Source of the DNA: Alphaproteobacteria bacterium
Lineage (GTDB): Bacteria; Pseudomonadota; Alphaproteobacteria; Rhizobiales; Beijerinckiaceae
Direction of reading: 5' to 3'
Assembly (NCBI GenBank): GCA_029979185.1
Contig: JAPOIA010000004.1
Coordinates: 1 to 43,883 of the forward strand
Length of the DNA: 43,883 nt
In this document: piece after piece, positions 30,031 through 43,883 of the stretch
Layout: the number at the start of each line of letters is the position of its first letter
Numbering within the stretch: position 1 is the first letter of the stretch
Translations under genes and position numbers: made by a program
The notes under the pieces: generated by a model
Database searches by the model: none
What the model saw: only the letters and a program-made list of their open reading frames with translations
Told to the model about the DNA's origin: nothing

Positions 30031-30435
30031 TCAGTTGTCGTCGTCCTTCTCGATGTCGCCATCGATCAGGCCCGATACGTCATCGTTGTCGTCCTCATCG
30101 TCCTCGAGGAAGGCATCGCTGGAATTGTCGTCGTCGTCCCCTTCGACATCGACATCCACATCGATGTCCACATCGACATCGGAAGAGGTTGTCACCTTGC
30201 CGTCATCGTCATCGTCCGCCTCGTCCAGCGGCACGATTTCCGCACCCATGTCCTCGTCGTCATCGTCCTCCGAGGCAACGTCCGCGGGAGCGGGAGCAGC
30301 AGGACGGGCCATTACATGGGCCGGCTGATATGTCTCGCCGCAGCGGGGACACAGGATCGGGTCCTTGTTAAGATCGAAAAACTTGGTGCCGCAGCTCTCG
30401 CATTGCCGCTTGCTGCCCAGTTCCGGTTTCGCCAC
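30031..30435 (-). CDS. FYDLN-acid / TIGR02300-family protein
   Basis: MAKPELGSKRQCESCGTKFFDLNKDPILCPRCGETYQP followed by a long Asp/Glu-rich tail. Confidence 0.9.
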   Translation of the reverse strand: MAKPELGSKRQCESCGTKFFDLNKDPILCPRCGETYQPAHVMARPAAPAPADVASEDDDDEDMGAEIVPLDEADDDDDGKVTTSSDVDVDIDVDVDVEGDDDDNSSDAFLEDDEDDNDDVSGLIDGDIEKDDDN

Positions 30436-30733
30436 GATAGATATTCCTTCGTCTGTTATTCAGCCACGTCATGACGGGTGGGTTGTTCTGTCCGCCGGCT
30501 CTCCGGCCCGCCATTCTTGCGTCCGGGCCTGATCCTTCAATCAACCCGGGATCGCTTGCAGGGCTGGTTAACGGGTTTGGGCTCCGGTTAGTCGCCACTT
30601 GCGCTTGTGTCAAATGGAAATCTTGAATTGCACTGCGTCCGCTCCGCCCTTCCGGTGCGCCGGTTTGCATCGTCCGCCGGAAGGGATAGGGATTCTCGAT
30701 AGATCAAGCCGGTTTCCATAGTGCTAACGCTGA

Positions 30734-32844
<2,111 letters not shown>

Positions 32845-32873
32845 CAATCGGGCGCACATCGGGGGAGGATGCG

Positions 32874-33842
32874 ATGCAGTTGCGCGAATTTGGCAAGACA
32901 GGCCTGAAGGTCTCCCAAATCGGATTTGGCTGCGGCCGTGTGGGCGGCCTGCTGATCAACGGCAGCCAAAGGGATCGGGAGCGCGCCTTCGATGTTGCGC
33001 TGGCAGGTGGCATCAACTGGTTCGATACGGCAGAGGCCTATGGCAGCGAGCAGGCGCTCGGAGATTTGCTCGCCTCGCGCAAGCCGGACGTGAATGTTTC
33101 AACCAAGGTAACGCTCGATCCGCGCTCGCAGGATATTGCAGGCGATCTGGTGAAGCAGGCGGAGGCCTGCATGGAGCGGTTGCAGCGCGACCATTTGACC
33201 GTGCTGCAGGTGCACAACCGGATCGATGATGCGGGAAGCGAGAACGGCCTGACCAGCGCCCAGATGCTGGGGCCGGTCCTGGACGGGCTCTTGCAGATGC
33301 AGCGCGCCGGCCGCACCCGGTTCATCGGGCTGACGGCGCTGGGCGATATATCTTCCATCCTGAAGGTGCTGGATTCCGGGCAGTTCCAATCGGCGCAGGT
33401 CTATTACAACGCGATCAATCCGAGCGCCCACCGGGCCATGCCGGCCGGCTGGTCTGGGCAGGATTTTGGTGGCGTCATGGCGGCTGCGAAACGGCACGGC
33501 ATGGGCATGCTGGGCATTCGCATTCTCGATGGCGGGATCATCGCTACCGACAGTCGCGAAAAACCGGTCTCGATGATGGCGCGGCAGACCAGCGAAGAGA
33601 TCGAGCAACACAAGACGCACAAAATGCTGGCTATGCTGCAGCAGAAATTTCCCGAAGCGATCCGCAACCGGGCGCAGTTCGGCGTGCGTTATGCATTGTC
33701 CTGCCGCGAACTGTCGCTCGGCCTGGTGGGGATCGGAGCGCCTGACCATGTCGAGCAGGCGCTGGAAGCGGAAGCCATGGGCCCACTGCCGGAGGCCGTC
33801 CTGAATGCAATCGAAGCCATGTATCAGACCGATTTTGTTTAG
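32874..33842 (+). CDS. Aldo/keto reductase
   Basis: LREFGKTGLKVSQIGFG; catalytic context WFDTAEAYGSE, STKVTL, LQVHNRID. Confidence 0.9.
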   Translation: MQLREFGKTGLKVSQIGFGCGRVGGLLINGSQRDRERAFDVALAGGINWFDTAEAYGSEQALGDLLASRKPDVNVSTKVTLDPRSQDIAGDLVKQAEACMERLQRDHLTVLQVHNRIDDAGSENGLTSAQMLGPVLDGLLQMQRAGRTRFIGLTALGDISSILKVLDSGQFQSAQVYYNAINPSAHRAMPAGWSGQDFGGVMAAAKRHGMGMLGIRILDGGIIATDSREKPVSMMARQTSEEIEQHKTHKMLAMLQQKFPEAIRNRAQFGVRYALSCRELSLGLVGIGAPDHVEQALEAEAMGPLPEAVLNAIEAMYQTDFV

Positions 33843-34093
33843 GAAACCGTGCTTCGGATCTCGTTTTCGCGTGCAGATGCTGACAGATCCGATGATCTTC
33901 TCTTGCATTATTTTCGTTTTGTTCTATATGAGGTTCATCAGTTTTTCATCTGGATCATCCTTGGGTGGTCAGTTTGGAGAGTGGGGCCCCCGGGACCCGC
34001 TCTTTTTGTTTACCTTCAGCCTATGCCGGACAGCATGTGTCCGTTTCGGCATAAGCGTTCGATCCTGCATCGGTCGGGATCATACAGGCAGAT

Positions 34094-34831
34094 ATGACGA
34101 CCAGCGCGCCACAGACGGATATAGCGGCTGACATCGACGAGCCGCGTCTGATGACCGAAACCGGTCCGGCAGCCCGCGTAGCGGCCGTGGTTGCGCCTGC
34201 GCTGCGCGATATCGGCTATCGCCTGGTGCGGGTACGGGTTCTCACCGGGCAGGGTACAGTCCTGCAAATCATGGCTGAAAAGCCGGACGGAACCATGAGT
34301 GTCGACGATTGCGAGGCGGCGAGTATGGCTATTTCGCCGGTGCTCGACCTCGAGGATCCGATCAGCCAGGCCTACCGGCTGGAAATGTCCTCGCCGGGTA
34401 TCGACCGGCCTCTGGTGCGCCTGTCCGACTATCGCCGTGTGATATCCCATGAGGCGCGGATCGAGACTTCGGTACTGGTTGCTGGACGGAAAAAGTTCCG
34501 GGGCTGGATCGAGGGTGTCCGCGGCGAGGGCCGCGATGCGGTCATTCAGCTGCGGCGGATGGATGCGCGCGAGGACGAAGAGGCGGACGTATCCATTCCC
34601 GTCGCGGAGATCGCCGAAGCGCGGCTGGTGCTGACGGAGGCGCTGATCCGCGAAGCCTTGCGGACCGGCAAGGCGCAGCTGGACGAGCCGGAGGAAGGTG
34701 ATCCGGAAGGTTTTGAAGCTGTTGCAGCGCCCAAGCGCGGACCGGGCCGTTTTGCCGGCCGCCGGCAGGGCCGGGCGCAAGGCAAGACAGCGCAAGGCAA
34801 GGCAAAGGGTGTTGTGGGCCGGAAGAAATAG
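34094..34831 (+). CDS. rimP: Ribosome maturation factor RimP
   Basis: [36 protein letters not shown]...[15 protein letters not shown]; upstream of nusA. Confidence 0.95.
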   Translation: MTTSAPQTDIAADIDEPRLMTETGPAARVAAVVAPALRDIGYRLVRVRVLTGQGTVLQIMAEKPDGTMSVDDCEAASMAISPVLDLEDPISQAYRLEMSSPGIDRPLVRLSDYRRVISHEARIETSVLVAGRKKFRGWIEGVRGEGRDAVIQLRRMDAREDEEADVSIPVAEIAEARLVLTEALIREALRTGKAQLDEPEEGDPEGFEAVAAPKRGPGRFAGRRQGRAQGKTAQGKAKGVVGRKK

Positions 34832-34879
34832 TCCGGCACGTTTGGTGGAATTATTGTTGTTTCCTCAGGAGGAAAGACC

Positions 34880-36511
34880 ATGGCCGTAAGCGCCAACAGA
34901 CTGGAACTGCTGCAAATCGCCGACGCGGTAGCGCGCGAAAAATCGATTCCGCGTGAAATCGTGCTGAAATCCATGGAAGAGGCGCTGCAAAAGGCTGCCC
35001 GCTCCCGCTATGGACAGGAGACCGAGGTTCGCGCCGAAATCAATCCGAAGACCGGCGAAATCCGCTTTTCCCGGCTGCTGATGGTGGTCGACGAGATCGA
35101 GAACGACGCCACGCAGATCTTGCTGGCCGATGCGCACAAGAAGAATCCGGCTGCGCAGGTCGGCGACTGGATTTCCGAGACTTTGCCGCCGTTCGAATTC
35201 GGCCGCATCCCGGCCCAGTCGGCCAAGCAGGTCATCGTGCAGAAAGTGCGCGAGGCCGAACGCGACCGGCAATATGAAGAATTCAAGGACCGGATCGGCG
35301 AAATCATCAACGGCGTCGTCAAGCGCGTCGAATACGGCAATGTCATCATCGACCTGGGCAAGGGCGAAGCGGTCATCCGCCGTGACGAACTGATACCGCG
35401 CGAGGTGTTCCGTCCCGGCGACCGGGCGCGGGCCTATGTTTACGACGTGCGCCGCGAGCAGCGCGGTCCGCAGATTTTCCTGTCGCGCACCCATCCGCAG
35501 TTGATGGCGAAACTTTTCGCCCAGGAAGTGCCGGAAATCTACGATGGCGTCATAGAGGTGAAGTCGGTAGCCCGTGATCCGGGATCGCGCGCCAAGATTG
35601 CCGTGGTCTCGCGCGATGCCTCGATCGATCCGGTCGGCGCCTGCGTCGGTATGCGCGGTTCGCGCGTGCAGGCCGTGGTGAACGAGCTGCAGGGCGAAAA
35701 GATCGATATCATTCCGTGGTCTGCCGATGCGGCGACGTTCATCGTCAACGCGTTGCAGCCGGCCGAAGTGGTGAAAGTGGTGCTGGACGAGGATTCTTCC
35801 CGCATCGAGGTCGTGGTTCCTGACGAACAGCTGTCGCTGGCGATCGGCCGCCGCGGCCAGAATGTGCGCCTTGCCTCGCAGCTCACCGGCTGGGATATTG
35901 ATATCCTGACCGAGGCCGAAGAATCCGAGCGCCGGCAGAAGGAATTCGTCGAACGCACCAATATCTTCATGGAAGCGCTGGATGTGGACGAGACGATCGG
36001 CCAGCTGCTGGCTTCGGAAGGCTTCCGTTCGGTCGAGGAAATCGCCTATGTGGAGCCGGAAGAAGTGGCTTCCATCGAAGGGTTCGACGAGGATACGGCG
36101 GAAGAAATCCAGAATCGCGCCCGGGCCTATCTGGAACGGATCGATGCGGAATTTGCCGAAAAGCGCCGGGCGCTGGGCGTTTCCGACGAGCTCCTGGAAA
36201 TCGATGGCATGACCAACGAAATCCTCGCACGGCTGGGCGAAAACGACGTCAAGACGATGGAAGATTTCGCTGGCTGCGTGCCTGACGACCTGTGCGGCTG
36301 GACGGAGAGAAAAGACGGCGAAACCATTAAAAACGCTGGTTTTCTTGACGGAATCGAAATCTCTCGCGTCGATGCCGAGGCCATGATCATGAAAGCCCGC
36401 GTCAAGGCAGGCTGGATCGAGGAAGAGCCGGAAATCGACGAAGCGGTCGTGGACGAAGCTGCTGGCGACGAGGCGTCCGAGGGCGGCAGCGCGCCGGCCG
36501 CAGCGCAATAA
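34880..36511 (+). CDS. nusA: Transcription termination/antitermination factor NusA
   Basis: S1/KH domains: [51 protein letters not shown]. Confidence 0.97.
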   Translation: MAVSANRLELLQIADAVAREKSIPREIVLKSMEEALQKAARSRYGQETEVRAEINPKTGEIRFSRLLMVVDEIENDATQILLADAHKKNPAAQVGDWISETLPPFEFGRIPAQSAKQVIVQKVREAERDRQYEEFKDRIGEIINGVVKRVEYGNVIIDLGKGEAVIRRDELIPREVFRPGDRARAYVYDVRREQRGPQIFLSRTHPQLMAKLFAQEVPEIYDGVIEVKSVARDPGSRAKIAVVSRDASIDPVGACVGMRGSRVQAVVNELQGEKIDIIPWSADAATFIVNALQPAEVVKVVLDEDSSRIEVVVPDEQLSLAIGRRGQNVRLASQLTGWDIDILTEAEESERRQKEFVERTNIFMEALDVDETIGQLLASEGFRSVEEIAYVEPEEVASIEGFDEDTAEEIQNRARAYLERIDAEFAEKRRALGVSDELLEIDGMTNEILARLGENDVKTMEDFAGCVPDDLCGWTERKDGETIKNAGFLDGIEISRVDAEAMIMKARVKAGWIEEEPEIDEAVVDEAAGDEASEGGSAPAAAQ

Positions 36512-36569
36512 TGCACGATAACGGGTTGGACCGGCAGCGGATCGTTACCATGTAGCGGGATAGAGGCCA

Positions 36570-37289
36570 GTGACGGCAAGTTTGGAACAGCAGGCGGACA
36601 AGTCCCGGACATTCCGGGATTCGCACAAGCGCGAGACACGGGAACGAACCTGTGCGGTCACTCGCGTTCAGTGCGATCCGGTTCAGCTGATCCGGTTTGT
36701 CGCCGGACCTGATGATGTGATTGTGCCGGACCTCAAGCGAAAGCTTCCCGGCCGCGGTGTCTGGGTTACGGCAAACGCCGACATGGTAGCCCAGGCGGTT
36801 AAACGCAACGCTTTTTCCAGGAGTCTGAAGCGGCCGGTCAAGGCGGATGCCCGGTTACCGACGCAGGTCGACGCTTTGTTGGAAGAGGATGCGCGGCAAA
36901 GCCTGGCTATGGCCAACAAGGCTGGTAAGGTGGTCACCGGCGCGTTTCAGGTCGAAAAACTGATCCAGAGCGGGGCTGTTGTAGCGCTCGTCCATGCGTC
37001 CGACGGCAGTTCTGACGGGGCGCGCAAGATCAATCAGGTGCTGTTCCGGCATCTGGAAGAGCGGGCAAATGATGTGCCGCGAGTCGAAATTTTCGATTCT
37101 GCCCAATTGGGTTTGGCATTAGGGCAAACAAATGTGATACATGCAGCGCTCAGGCAGGGTGCGGCATCCGATGCATTCCTGGTCCGGGTCAGCCGTCTGG
37201 CTGAATACCGGGCAGGCCAGCAGAAACAGCAGACCGCCAGGGCGCGCTGCGATCAGGACACGCAAGGCGCTGAAGTCGAGGATAAATGA
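36570..37289 (+). CDS. YlxR-family (DUF448) RNA-binding protein with L7Ae-like C-terminal domain
   Basis: [42 protein letters not shown]; position between nusA and infB. Confidence 0.88.
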   Translation: MTASLEQQADKSRTFRDSHKRETRERTCAVTRVQCDPVQLIRFVAGPDDVIVPDLKRKLPGRGVWVTANADMVAQAVKRNAFSRSLKRPVKADARLPTQVDALLEEDARQSLAMANKAGKVVTGAFQVEKLIQSGAVVALVHASDGSSDGARKINQVLFRHLEERANDVPRVEIFDSAQLGLALGQTNVIHAALRQGAASDAFLVRVSRLAEYRAGQQKQQTARARCDQDTQGAEVEDK

Positions 37290-39961
37290 GCGAGACAAAA
37301 AGTACGGGCGAAAAGACATTGACGGCAAAGCCGAAGACACTGACGCTGAAGCGGCCGGTGGAGGCCGGAGTTGTGCGTCAGAGCTTCTCGCACGGACGCA
37401 ACAAGGCTGTCGTGGTGGAAAAGGTCAAGCGGCGCACCGTTGGCGGTGCGGCCGAGCCTGCCGCACGCGCCGAAGCGCCTGTGGCCCAGCCGAAGACCGT
37501 CCAGACAGCCAAGCCTGCTGCCAAGACGCCGTCGGGACGCGCAGCGCGTACGCCTGGCGCGCAAGCGGAAGGCGCCTCGGGCGCGCAGCCGGGCGTCGTA
37601 TTGCGGACCCTGACTGAAAGCGAGCGCGAGGCGCGTACGCGGGCGCTCGTCGATGCGCGCGAGCGCGAGCTGGAAGCCCGCAAACAGGCTGAGATCGAAG
37701 CGAAAGAACGCGCCGAGCGTGACGCTCGCGAAGCTGTCGAGCGTGCCGCTGCCGAAGCCCGGAAGGCAGAGGAAGAGGCTCGCCGTACGCAAGATGCTGA
37801 AGCCAAGCGCAAAGCCGAAGTGGCTGCGGCGAAGCGCATGGGTACGCCCGCTCCGGCCCGTCCGGTTCCTGCCGAGGAGTCCGCGGCTCCTGCCCAGCGC
37901 GCTGCCGAGCCTGCTGCCGCGAAGCCGGCGGCGGCTCCTGCTGCGCCCGGCAAGGCCCGCAGCATTGCCGATCTGGTCAACGAGGAAGCCGATGCCAAGC
38001 GTATCATCCGCCGTCCCGGAATGCCGACGAAGGTTGTGCAGCCGCCGCGCCCGGCGCGCGGCGCCCCGCAGAAGCAGCGCGGCCGGCTGACGGTTTCCAA
38101 TGCAACCGCCGAGCAGGAAGAGCGCACGCGGTCCGTCGCGTCGTTCCGCCGCCGCATGCAAAGGCTCAAGGGCGGCAGTGCGCCGCCGAAGGAAAAGCTG
38201 TCGCGCGAAGTCATTCTGCCCGAAAGCATCACGGTGCAGGAATTCGCCAACCGCATGTCCGAACGCGCGGTCGACGTTATACGCCTGTTGATGAAACAGG
38301 GCGTGATGCTGAAGGGTACCGACCTGATCGATCTGGATACCGCGGAACTGGTGGCCGAGGAACTCGGCCACACGGTCAAACGCGTTGCCGAGTCGGATAT
38401 TGAAGAAGGTCTCTTCGACGTTCCCGACGAGGAAGATACGCTGGAGCCGCGGCCGCCGGTCGTCACCATCATGGGCCATGTCGACCACGGCAAGACCTCC
38501 TTGCTCGACGCCATTCGCGAGGCCGATGTGGTGGCCGGGGAAGCCGGCGGCATCACCCAGCATATCGGCGCCTATCAGGTGACCGCGCCGAACGGCGCGA
38601 AGATCAGCTTCATCGATACTCCCGGTCACGCGGCGTTCACTGCGATGCGCGCCCGCGGCGCCAAGGTGACAGATATCGTCATTCTGGTCGTTGCGGCCGA
38701 CGACGGCGTCATGCCGCAGACGGTAGAAGCCATTTCCCATGCCAAGGTAGCGGGCGTGCCGATCATCGTTGCGATAAACAAGATCGACAAGCCCGATTCC
38801 AATCCGATGCGCGTGCGCAACGAACTTCTGCAATACGAAGTGCAGGTCGAAAGCATGGGCGGCGAAACCCTCGAAATCGAGGTGTCGGCGCTCAAGAAAC
38901 TCAATCTCGACAAGCTGCTGGAAGCCATCGCCCTGCAGGCGGAAGTGCTCGAGCTGAAGGCCAATCCGAACCGCAAGGCGGAAGGAACGGTTGTCGAGGC
39001 GTTGCTGGATCGCGGTCGCGGCCCGGTAGCGACGGTGCTGGTGCAGCGCGGTACGCTCAAGACCGGCGATATTATCGTTGCCGGTTCGCAGTGGGGCCAT
39101 GCGCGTGCGTTGATTGACGATACCGGACGGACGCGCTCTTCTGCCGGTCCGTCGATGCCCGTCGAAGTGCTGGGTTTCGGTGGCACGCCGGAAGCGGGCG
39201 ACCGGGTGGCAGTTGTCGACAGCGAGGCGCGGGCGCGCGAGATCTGCGAATATCGCGAAAGGCAGAAGCGCGAGCAGGCTGCTGTCCGCAGCGCCGGTGC
39301 ACGTGGTTCGCTCGCCGATCTGATGAGCCAGATCAAGACGGAAGGCCGCAAGGAGCTGCCGCTGATCATCAAGGGTGACGTGCAGGGTTCCGTCGAAGCG
39401 ATCATTGCGGCGCTGGACAAGCTGGGCACCGACGAAGTTGCTGCCCGGATTATCCATTCCGGCGTTGGCGGCATCAGCGAATCCGATATCACGCTTGCCG
39501 AAGCGTCCGGCGCTGTTGTCATCGGCTTCAATGTTCGCGCCTATCGCGAAGCGCGCGATCAGTCGGAACGGTCGAATGTCGAAATCCGCTATTACAATAT
39601 CATCTACAATCTTGTGGACGATATCAAAGCGGCGATGTCCGGCCTGTTGTCGCCGGATCTGCGTGAGACCATGCTCGGCAATGCGGAGATCCTGGAAGTG
39701 TTCAACATTTCCAAGGTCGGCAAGGTTGCCGGTTGCCGTGTTACCGACGGCAAGGTCGAGCGCGGCGCCAATGTGCGCCTCATTCGCGACAACGTGGTTA
39801 TTCACGAAGGGTCGCTCAGCACGCTCAAGCGCTTCAAGGACGAAGTCAAAGAGGTGCAGGCCGGTCAGGAATGCGGTATGTCGTTCGAGAAGTACGAAGA
39901 TATGCGCGCAGGCGATATCATCGAATGCTATCGCGTCGAGGAGATAGCCCGTTCGCTGTAG
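37286..39961 (+). CDS. infB: Translation initiation factor IF-2
   Basis: [45 protein letters not shown]; Ala/Glu/Arg-rich N-terminal region. Confidence 0.98.
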   Translation: MSETKSTGEKTLTAKPKTLTLKRPVEAGVVRQSFSHGRNKAVVVEKVKRRTVGGAAEPAARAEAPVAQPKTVQTAKPAAKTPSGRAARTPGAQAEGASGAQPGVVLRTLTESEREARTRALVDARERELEARKQAEIEAKERAERDAREAVERAAAEARKAEEEARRTQDAEAKRKAEVAAAKRMGTPAPARPVPAEESAAPAQRAAEPAAAKPAAAPAAPGKARSIADLVNEEADAKRIIRRPGMPTKVVQPPRPARGAPQKQRGRLTVSNATAEQEERTRSVASFRRRMQRLKGGSAPPKEKLSREVILPESITVQEFANRMSERAVDVIRLLMKQGVMLKGTDLIDLDTAELVAEELGHTVKRVAESDIEEGLFDVPDEEDTLEPRPPVVTIMGHVDHGKTSLLDAIREADVVAGEAGGITQHIGAYQVTAPNGAKISFIDTPGHAAFTAMRARGAKVTDIVILVVAADDGVMPQTVEAISHAKVAGVPIIVAINKIDKPDSNPMRVRNELLQYEVQVESMGGETLEIEVSALKKLNLDKLLEAIALQAEVLELKANPNRKAEGTVVEALLDRGRGPVATVLVQRGTLKTGDIIVAGSQWGHARALIDDTGRTRSSAGPSMPVEVLGFGGTPEAGDRVAVVDSEARAREICEYRERQKREQAAVRSAGARGSLADLMSQIKTEGRKELPLIIKGDVQGSVEAIIAALDKLGTDEVAARIIHSGVGGISESDITLAEASGAVVIGFNVRAYREARDQSERSNVEIRYYNIIYNLVDDIKAAMSGLLSPDLRETMLGNAEILEVFNISKVGKVAGCRVTDGKVERGANVRLIRDNVVIHEGSLSTLKRFKDEVKEVQAGQECGMSFEKYEDMRAGDIIECYRVEEIARSL

Positions 39962-40159
39962 GGCTGGTCCGCTACCGCTCGCAGCATTGTTCACACGATC
40001 ATCAAACACGCCAAGGGATGGAGTCCGGTTCCGGACTTCCGCCCCGCGGCATTGTGCGGTCCGGCATTGACTGTCGGTCCGCTCCGGTTCCCAGACTGCC
40101 GCAGCTGACTCGTAGATATTTTGCCGGGTCTGTATGCGACGATGCGCGAAGGAGGTTCC

Positions 40160-40612
40160 ATGTCGCGATCACATCACAAGGGCGGTGAGCCGTCGCAGCG
40201 AATGCTGCGCGTAGCGGAACTCGTCCGTCACGCGATGTCGGAAATGCTGACACGCGGCTATGTTAATGATCCGGTTCTCGACGGGCATGTCACGACCATT
40301 CCCAAAGTGCAGATGAGTCCCGATCTCAAATGTGCGACGGTGTTCGTTCTCCCGCTCGGCGGCAAGGATACCGATGCGGTGCTGGGCGCGCTGGAGCGCC
40401 ACCGCAAGACCTTTCGGGCCGAGGTTGCGCGCATGGTCAATCTGAAGTTCGCGCCGGATGTGCGCTTCCGTATCGATGACAGTTTCGAGAATGCTGCGGC
40501 CATTGATGCGTTGCTGAATTCGCCGAAGGTCAGGCAGGATACCGCGGACATGGCTGAAGACGCAGGTCATCAAGAAGAGACCGAGCAACAGACGGGCAAG
40601 CGGCCGAACTGA
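40160..40612 (+). CDS. rbfA: Ribosome-binding factor A
   Basis: [38 protein letters not shown] upstream. Confidence 0.95.
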   Translation: MSRSHHKGGEPSQRMLRVAELVRHAMSEMLTRGYVNDPVLDGHVTTIPKVQMSPDLKCATVFVLPLGGKDTDAVLGALERHRKTFRAEVARMVNLKFAPDVRFRIDDSFENAAAIDALLNSPKVRQDTADMAEDAGHQEETEQQTGKRPN

Positions 40613-40613
40613 C

Positions 40614-41519
40614 ATGAACGCTCCCCGCTCCAAACGCATCGATGTCGATGGCTGGCTGATCCTCGACAAGCCGCAGGGCATCACATCGACGCAAGCCGTG
40701 TCGCGCGTCAAGCGCCTGTTCAACGCAAAGAAGGCCGGCCATGCCGGTACTCTCGATCCGCTGGCCACCGGTATCCTGCCGATCGCATTCGGCGAAGCAA
40801 CCAAGACCGTGCCCTTCGTGCAGGACGGCAAGAAAGCCTATCTGTTCACGGTTTCCTGGGGCGTCGAAACCGACAGCGACGATGCCGAGGGCTCTGTCGT
40901 CAAGACGAGTGAAATGCGGCCCGAACGGGCGGCAATACAAGCGATCATGGACCGGTTCACCGGTACGATCATGCAGGTACCGCCGTCCTATTCGGCGATC
41001 AAGGTAAATGGCGAACGCGCCTACGACATCGCTCGCGATGGCGAGAAGGTGGAACTCGCTGCGCGCGAGATCACCATCGATTCCCTGGAGCTGATGGAAT
41101 TCGGGCCCGATCACGCCGTGTTCGAGGCGCGTTGCGGCAAGGGTACCTACGTGCGCGCCATCGCCCGCGACATGGGCCGGGCGCTGGGCTGCCTCGGGCA
41201 TGTCACGGCGCTGCGGCGCACCCGGGTTGGTCCATTCGAGATCAGCGATGCAGTGCCGCTGGAAGCGCTTGAAGCGGAGGGCGCCAATCCGGCGGATTTC
41301 CTGCTGACCGTCGAAGCCGGATTGACCGAACTGCCCTGCGTCGTCGTGGATCGCAATGGCGCGGCGCGGTTGCGGCGCGGCCAGAGCCTGATTTTGCGCG
41401 GCCGCGATGCGCCGTTCGACGGCATAGCCTATGCGGCCTGCGGCGGCGTACCGATCGCTTTCGGCCAGGTAGAGGGTGGCGAACTCAATCCCAGCCGGGT
41501 ATTCAACCTGCCTTTCTGA
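40614..41519 (+). CDS. truB: tRNA pseudouridine(55) synthase
   Basis: [45 protein letters not shown]. Confidence 0.97.
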   Translation: MNAPRSKRIDVDGWLILDKPQGITSTQAVSRVKRLFNAKKAGHAGTLDPLATGILPIAFGEATKTVPFVQDGKKAYLFTVSWGVETDSDDAEGSVVKTSEMRPERAAIQAIMDRFTGTIMQVPPSYSAIKVNGERAYDIARDGEKVELAAREITIDSLELMEFGPDHAVFEARCGKGTYVRAIARDMGRALGCLGHVTALRRTRVGPFEISDAVPLEALEAEGANPADFLLTVEAGLTELPCVVVDRNGAARLRRGQSLILRGRDAPFDGIAYAACGGVPIAFGQVEGGELNPSRVFNLPF

Positions 41520-41758
41520 GATTGCAGGCATGCGTGTCGCAAACCAATATAGCGGCAGGCTATGGCCATTTGCGCCAATTCGTGTATAAGCGCCCCATCT
41601 CGCCGGATGTCACCGGCGGGCTGCGTATTCGGCGACCTTGCTGGACGACATCCCGGCCCGGCCGCTGCAATAACGATTACAGTCCCCTTTTCCGCGCTGG
41701 CCTTGTTGCCGATATCAGCGGAACGAGGATAACCATCTGGAAAATAAAGGAAGACCCG

Positions 41759-42028
41759 ATGTCGATTACGATGGAGCGCAAGCAGGCGCTGATTCAGGAA
41801 TATGCCACCAAGGCCAATGATACCGGTTCTCCGGAGGTGCAGGTCGCCATCCTGACGGAACGGATCACCAACCTGACCGAGCATTTCAAGACCCACAAGA
41901 AGGACAACCATTCGCGTCGCGGCCTGCTGAAGCTGGTGTCGCAGCGCCGTCAGCTGCTTGACTACGTCAAGAAGAACGACGAGCCGCGCTATCGTACGCT
42001 GATCGAGCGTCTGGGCATCCGCCGCTAG
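41759..42028 (+). CDS. rpsO: 30S ribosomal protein S15
   Basis: [60 protein letters not shown]. Confidence 0.98.
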   Translation: MSITMERKQALIQEYATKANDTGSPEVQVAILTERITNLTEHFKTHKKDNHSRRGLLKLVSQRRQLLDYVKKNDEPRYRTLIERLGIRR

Positions 42029-42071
42029 CGCGGTGTGCCGCTTCCGGTTTTCCGGACCTCACGAGACTACG

Positions 42072-42096
42072 GGAAGACGGCATGGGGCCGCCTTCC
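42072..42096 (+). terminator. Possible rpsO-pnp intergenic hairpin (attenuator or RNase III site)
   Basis: GGAAGACGGC / GCCGCCTTCC stem with one A.C mismatch, followed by TTTA. Confidence 0.45.
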
Positions 42097-42230
42097 TTTA
42101 CCGAAAAGAACCGTGCCATGGCAGGATTGCTAGACGCTGTCGCCCAAGCGAACCCTTAGTGGATTCAAGGCAACGTCTTGCTATCTTGACCATGGCCGTT
42201 TTGTTCCGACAGCCATGAAAGATATTGAAC

Positions 42231-43883
42231 ATGTTTGAAATTCATCGCGAAACGCTCGAATGGGCCGGCCGCCAGCTCACCCTCGAAACCGGCCGCATCG
42301 CCCGTCAGGCCGACGGATCGGTTTTCGCCACCTGGGGTGAAACCTCCGTGCTTGCAACTGTCGTTTCCGCCAAATCGGCAAAGCCTGGCGTCGACTTCTT
42401 CCCGCTAACAGTGAACTATCAGGAAAAAGCATTCGCAGCGGGCCGCATTCCCGGCGGCTACTTCAAGCGCGAAGGCCGCCCGAGCGAGAAGGAAACGCTG
42501 GTTTCGCGCCTGATCGACAGGCCGATCCGTCCGCTGTTTCCCGATGGCTATCGCAATGAAACACAGGTCGTCATCACTGTGTTAAGCCACGACCTGGAAA
42601 CCGACCCCGATGTTCTGGCGATGGTTGCGGCCTCCGCAGCTTTGACTCTTTCGGGCGTTCCGTTCATGGGCCCGATCGGCGCCGCGCGCGTCGGCATGAT
42701 CAACAATGAGCTGAAGCTCAATCCGACCATCGACGAGATGAAGGACTCGAAGCTTGACCTGGTAATTGCCGGTACGCACGACGCCGTCATGATGGTGGAA
42801 TCGGAAGCGCACGAGCTTTCCGAGGACACGATGCTTGAAGCTGTCATGACTGGCCATCGCGGCTTCCAGCCGGTTATCGATGCGATCATCCGTCTTGCCG
42901 AGAAGGCAGCAAAAGAGCCGCGCGAACTGGCGGTCAAGGACAACTCGGAAGCCGAAAGCGCCGTGGCCGCAATTGCCGAAGCTGAGCTGCGCGAAGCCTA
43001 CAAGATCACCGCAAAAGCTGATCGCTACAACGCTGTCGATGCGGTGAAGGCAAAGGTGGAAGCTGCACTTCTTCCCGAAGATGGCGAGCCGAAATTCAGT
43101 GGCGAAGTCGTCAAGAAAGTCTTCAAGGAACTGCAGGCGAAAGTGGTTCGCAACAATATCCTTGATACCGGCATTCGTATCGACGGGCGCGATGTAAAGA
43201 CGGTCCGCCCGATCCTGTCGCAGGTCGGCGTATTGCCGCGCACCCATGGTTCGGCTCTGTTTACCCGCGGCGAGACGCAGGCACTGGTAGTGGCCACGCT
43301 GGGAACGGCGGAGGACGAGCAGTTCATCGACTCGCTGGAAGGCACCTACAAGGAAAACTTCCTGCTGCACTATAACTTCCCTCCCTACAGCGTCGGTGAG
43401 ACCGGCCGCATGGGCTCGCCTGGCCGGCGCGAAATCGGTCACGGCAAGCTGGCCTGGCGCGCCATTCGCCCGATGCTGCCGAGCAAGGCAGAGTTCCCCT
43501 ATACTCTGCGTGTCGTATCGGAAATTACCGAGTCGAACGGCTCGTCCTCGATGGCGACCGTCTGCGGCACTTCGCTGGCGCTGATGGACGCGGGCGTTCC
43601 GCTGAAGAGCCCGACTGCCGGTATCGCCATGGGCCTCATCCTGGAAGGCGAGCGCTATGCTGTCCTATCCGATATTCTCGGTGACGAGGATCATCTCGGC
43701 GACATGGACTTCAAGGTGGCCGGTACCTCTGAGGGCGTCACGTCCCTTCAGATGGACATCAAGATCACCGGCATCACCGAGGAGATCATGAAGATCGCCC
43801 TCGATCAGGCCAAGGGCGGTCGCGAGCACATCCTCGGCGAAATGTCGAAGGCCATCACCGCTTCGCGCGGCCAGGTCGGCGAG
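42231..43883 (+). CDS. pnp: Polyribonucleotide nucleotidyltransferase (3' end truncated by the window)
   Basis: [47 protein letters not shown]...[25 protein letters not shown]; open at window end. Confidence 0.97.
   Translation, partial: MFEIHRETLEWAGRQLTLETGRIARQADGSVFATWGETSVLATVVSAKSAKPGVDFFPLTVNYQEKAFAAGRIPGGYFKREGRPSEKETLVSRLIDRPIRPLFPDGYRNETQVVITVLSHDLETDPDVLAMVAASAALTLSGVPFMGPIGAARVGMINNELKLNPTIDEMKDSKLDLVIAGTHDAVMMVESEAHELSEDTMLEAVMTGHRGFQPVIDAIIRLAEKAAKEPRELAVKDNSEAESAVAAIAEAELREAYKITAKADRYNAVDAVKAKVEAALLPEDGEPKFSGEVVKKVFKELQAKVVRNNILDTGIRIDGRDVKTVRPILSQVGVLPRTHGSALFTRGETQALVVATLGTAEDEQFIDSLEGTYKENFLLHYNFPPYSVGETGRMGSPGRREIGHGKLAWRAIRPMLPSKAEFPYTLRVVSEITESNGSSSMATVCGTSLALMDAGVPLKSPTAGIAMGLILEGERYAVLSDILGDEDHLGDMDFKVAGTSEGVTSLQMDIKITGITEEIMKIALDQAKGGREHILGEMSKAITASRGQVGE

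Noticed and set aside
29835-30062. 75-aa ORF upstream of rpmI as a possible infC remnant
   Set aside because: No IF-3 similarity; Arg/Pro-rich composition typical of a chance ORF.
30100-30185. Tandem repeats that might look like a CRISPR or VNTR
   Set aside because: Short coding repeats for an acidic DVDVDI tail; no repeat-spacer architecture.
34865-36508. 547-aa ORF antisense to nusA
   Set aside because: Shadow ORF; NusA on the plus strand is unambiguous.
37253-40009. 918-aa ORF antisense to infB
   Set aside because: Shadow ORF of a high-GC gene; the plus strand encodes clear IF-2 with all GTPase motifs.

Overview
The window is a gene-dense, high-GC chromosomal segment, most likely from an alphaproteobacterium (Hyphomicrobiales-like; this is an inference from gene order and protein character). 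Recognisable conserved blocks are: rnd / lptC-lptA-lptB / rpoN / hpf / ptsN (minus strand), trpF-trpB, a class I fumarase, lrgA-lrgB, pheS-[DUF559]-pheT, rpmI-rplT, FYDLN-acid protein / aroA-cmk, rimP-nusA-ylxR-infB-rbfA-truB-rpsO-pnp (pnp runs off the end). Between them are accessory genes: a maleate-isomerase-like protein, an ICL/PEP-mutase protein, an NmrA-like SDR, a TctC-type binding protein, a Gfo/Idh/MocA oxidoreductase, a ferric-reductase-like flavoprotein with a cytochrome c, an arylsulfotransferase-like protein, a P450 and a YkuD protein. The most interesting structure is a DUF559 (Vsr/PD-(D/E)XK-like) gene inserted between pheS and pheT. It is bracketed by two near-identical 36/37-nt G/C-skewed palindromic repeats in inverted orientation. 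Each repeat also fits a compact G-quadruplex motif. One repeat encodes the C-terminal tail of the DUF559 protein, whose stop overlaps the pheT start (ATGA). This resembles a REP/REPtron-like mobile unit with an endonuclease-family protein in place of a RAYT transposase. Other notable signals are: a P450 with its heme-ligand Cys replaced by Tyr plus a 1-nt frameshift; a ferric-reductase-like gene frameshifted in a C6 tract; a YkuD protein lacking the usual His and Arg motif residues; and BIME-like palindromic repeats, one abutting the trpF start. No tRNA, rRNA or CRISPR array was recognised. All calls are by eye from the sequence and supplied translations; no database search was run.
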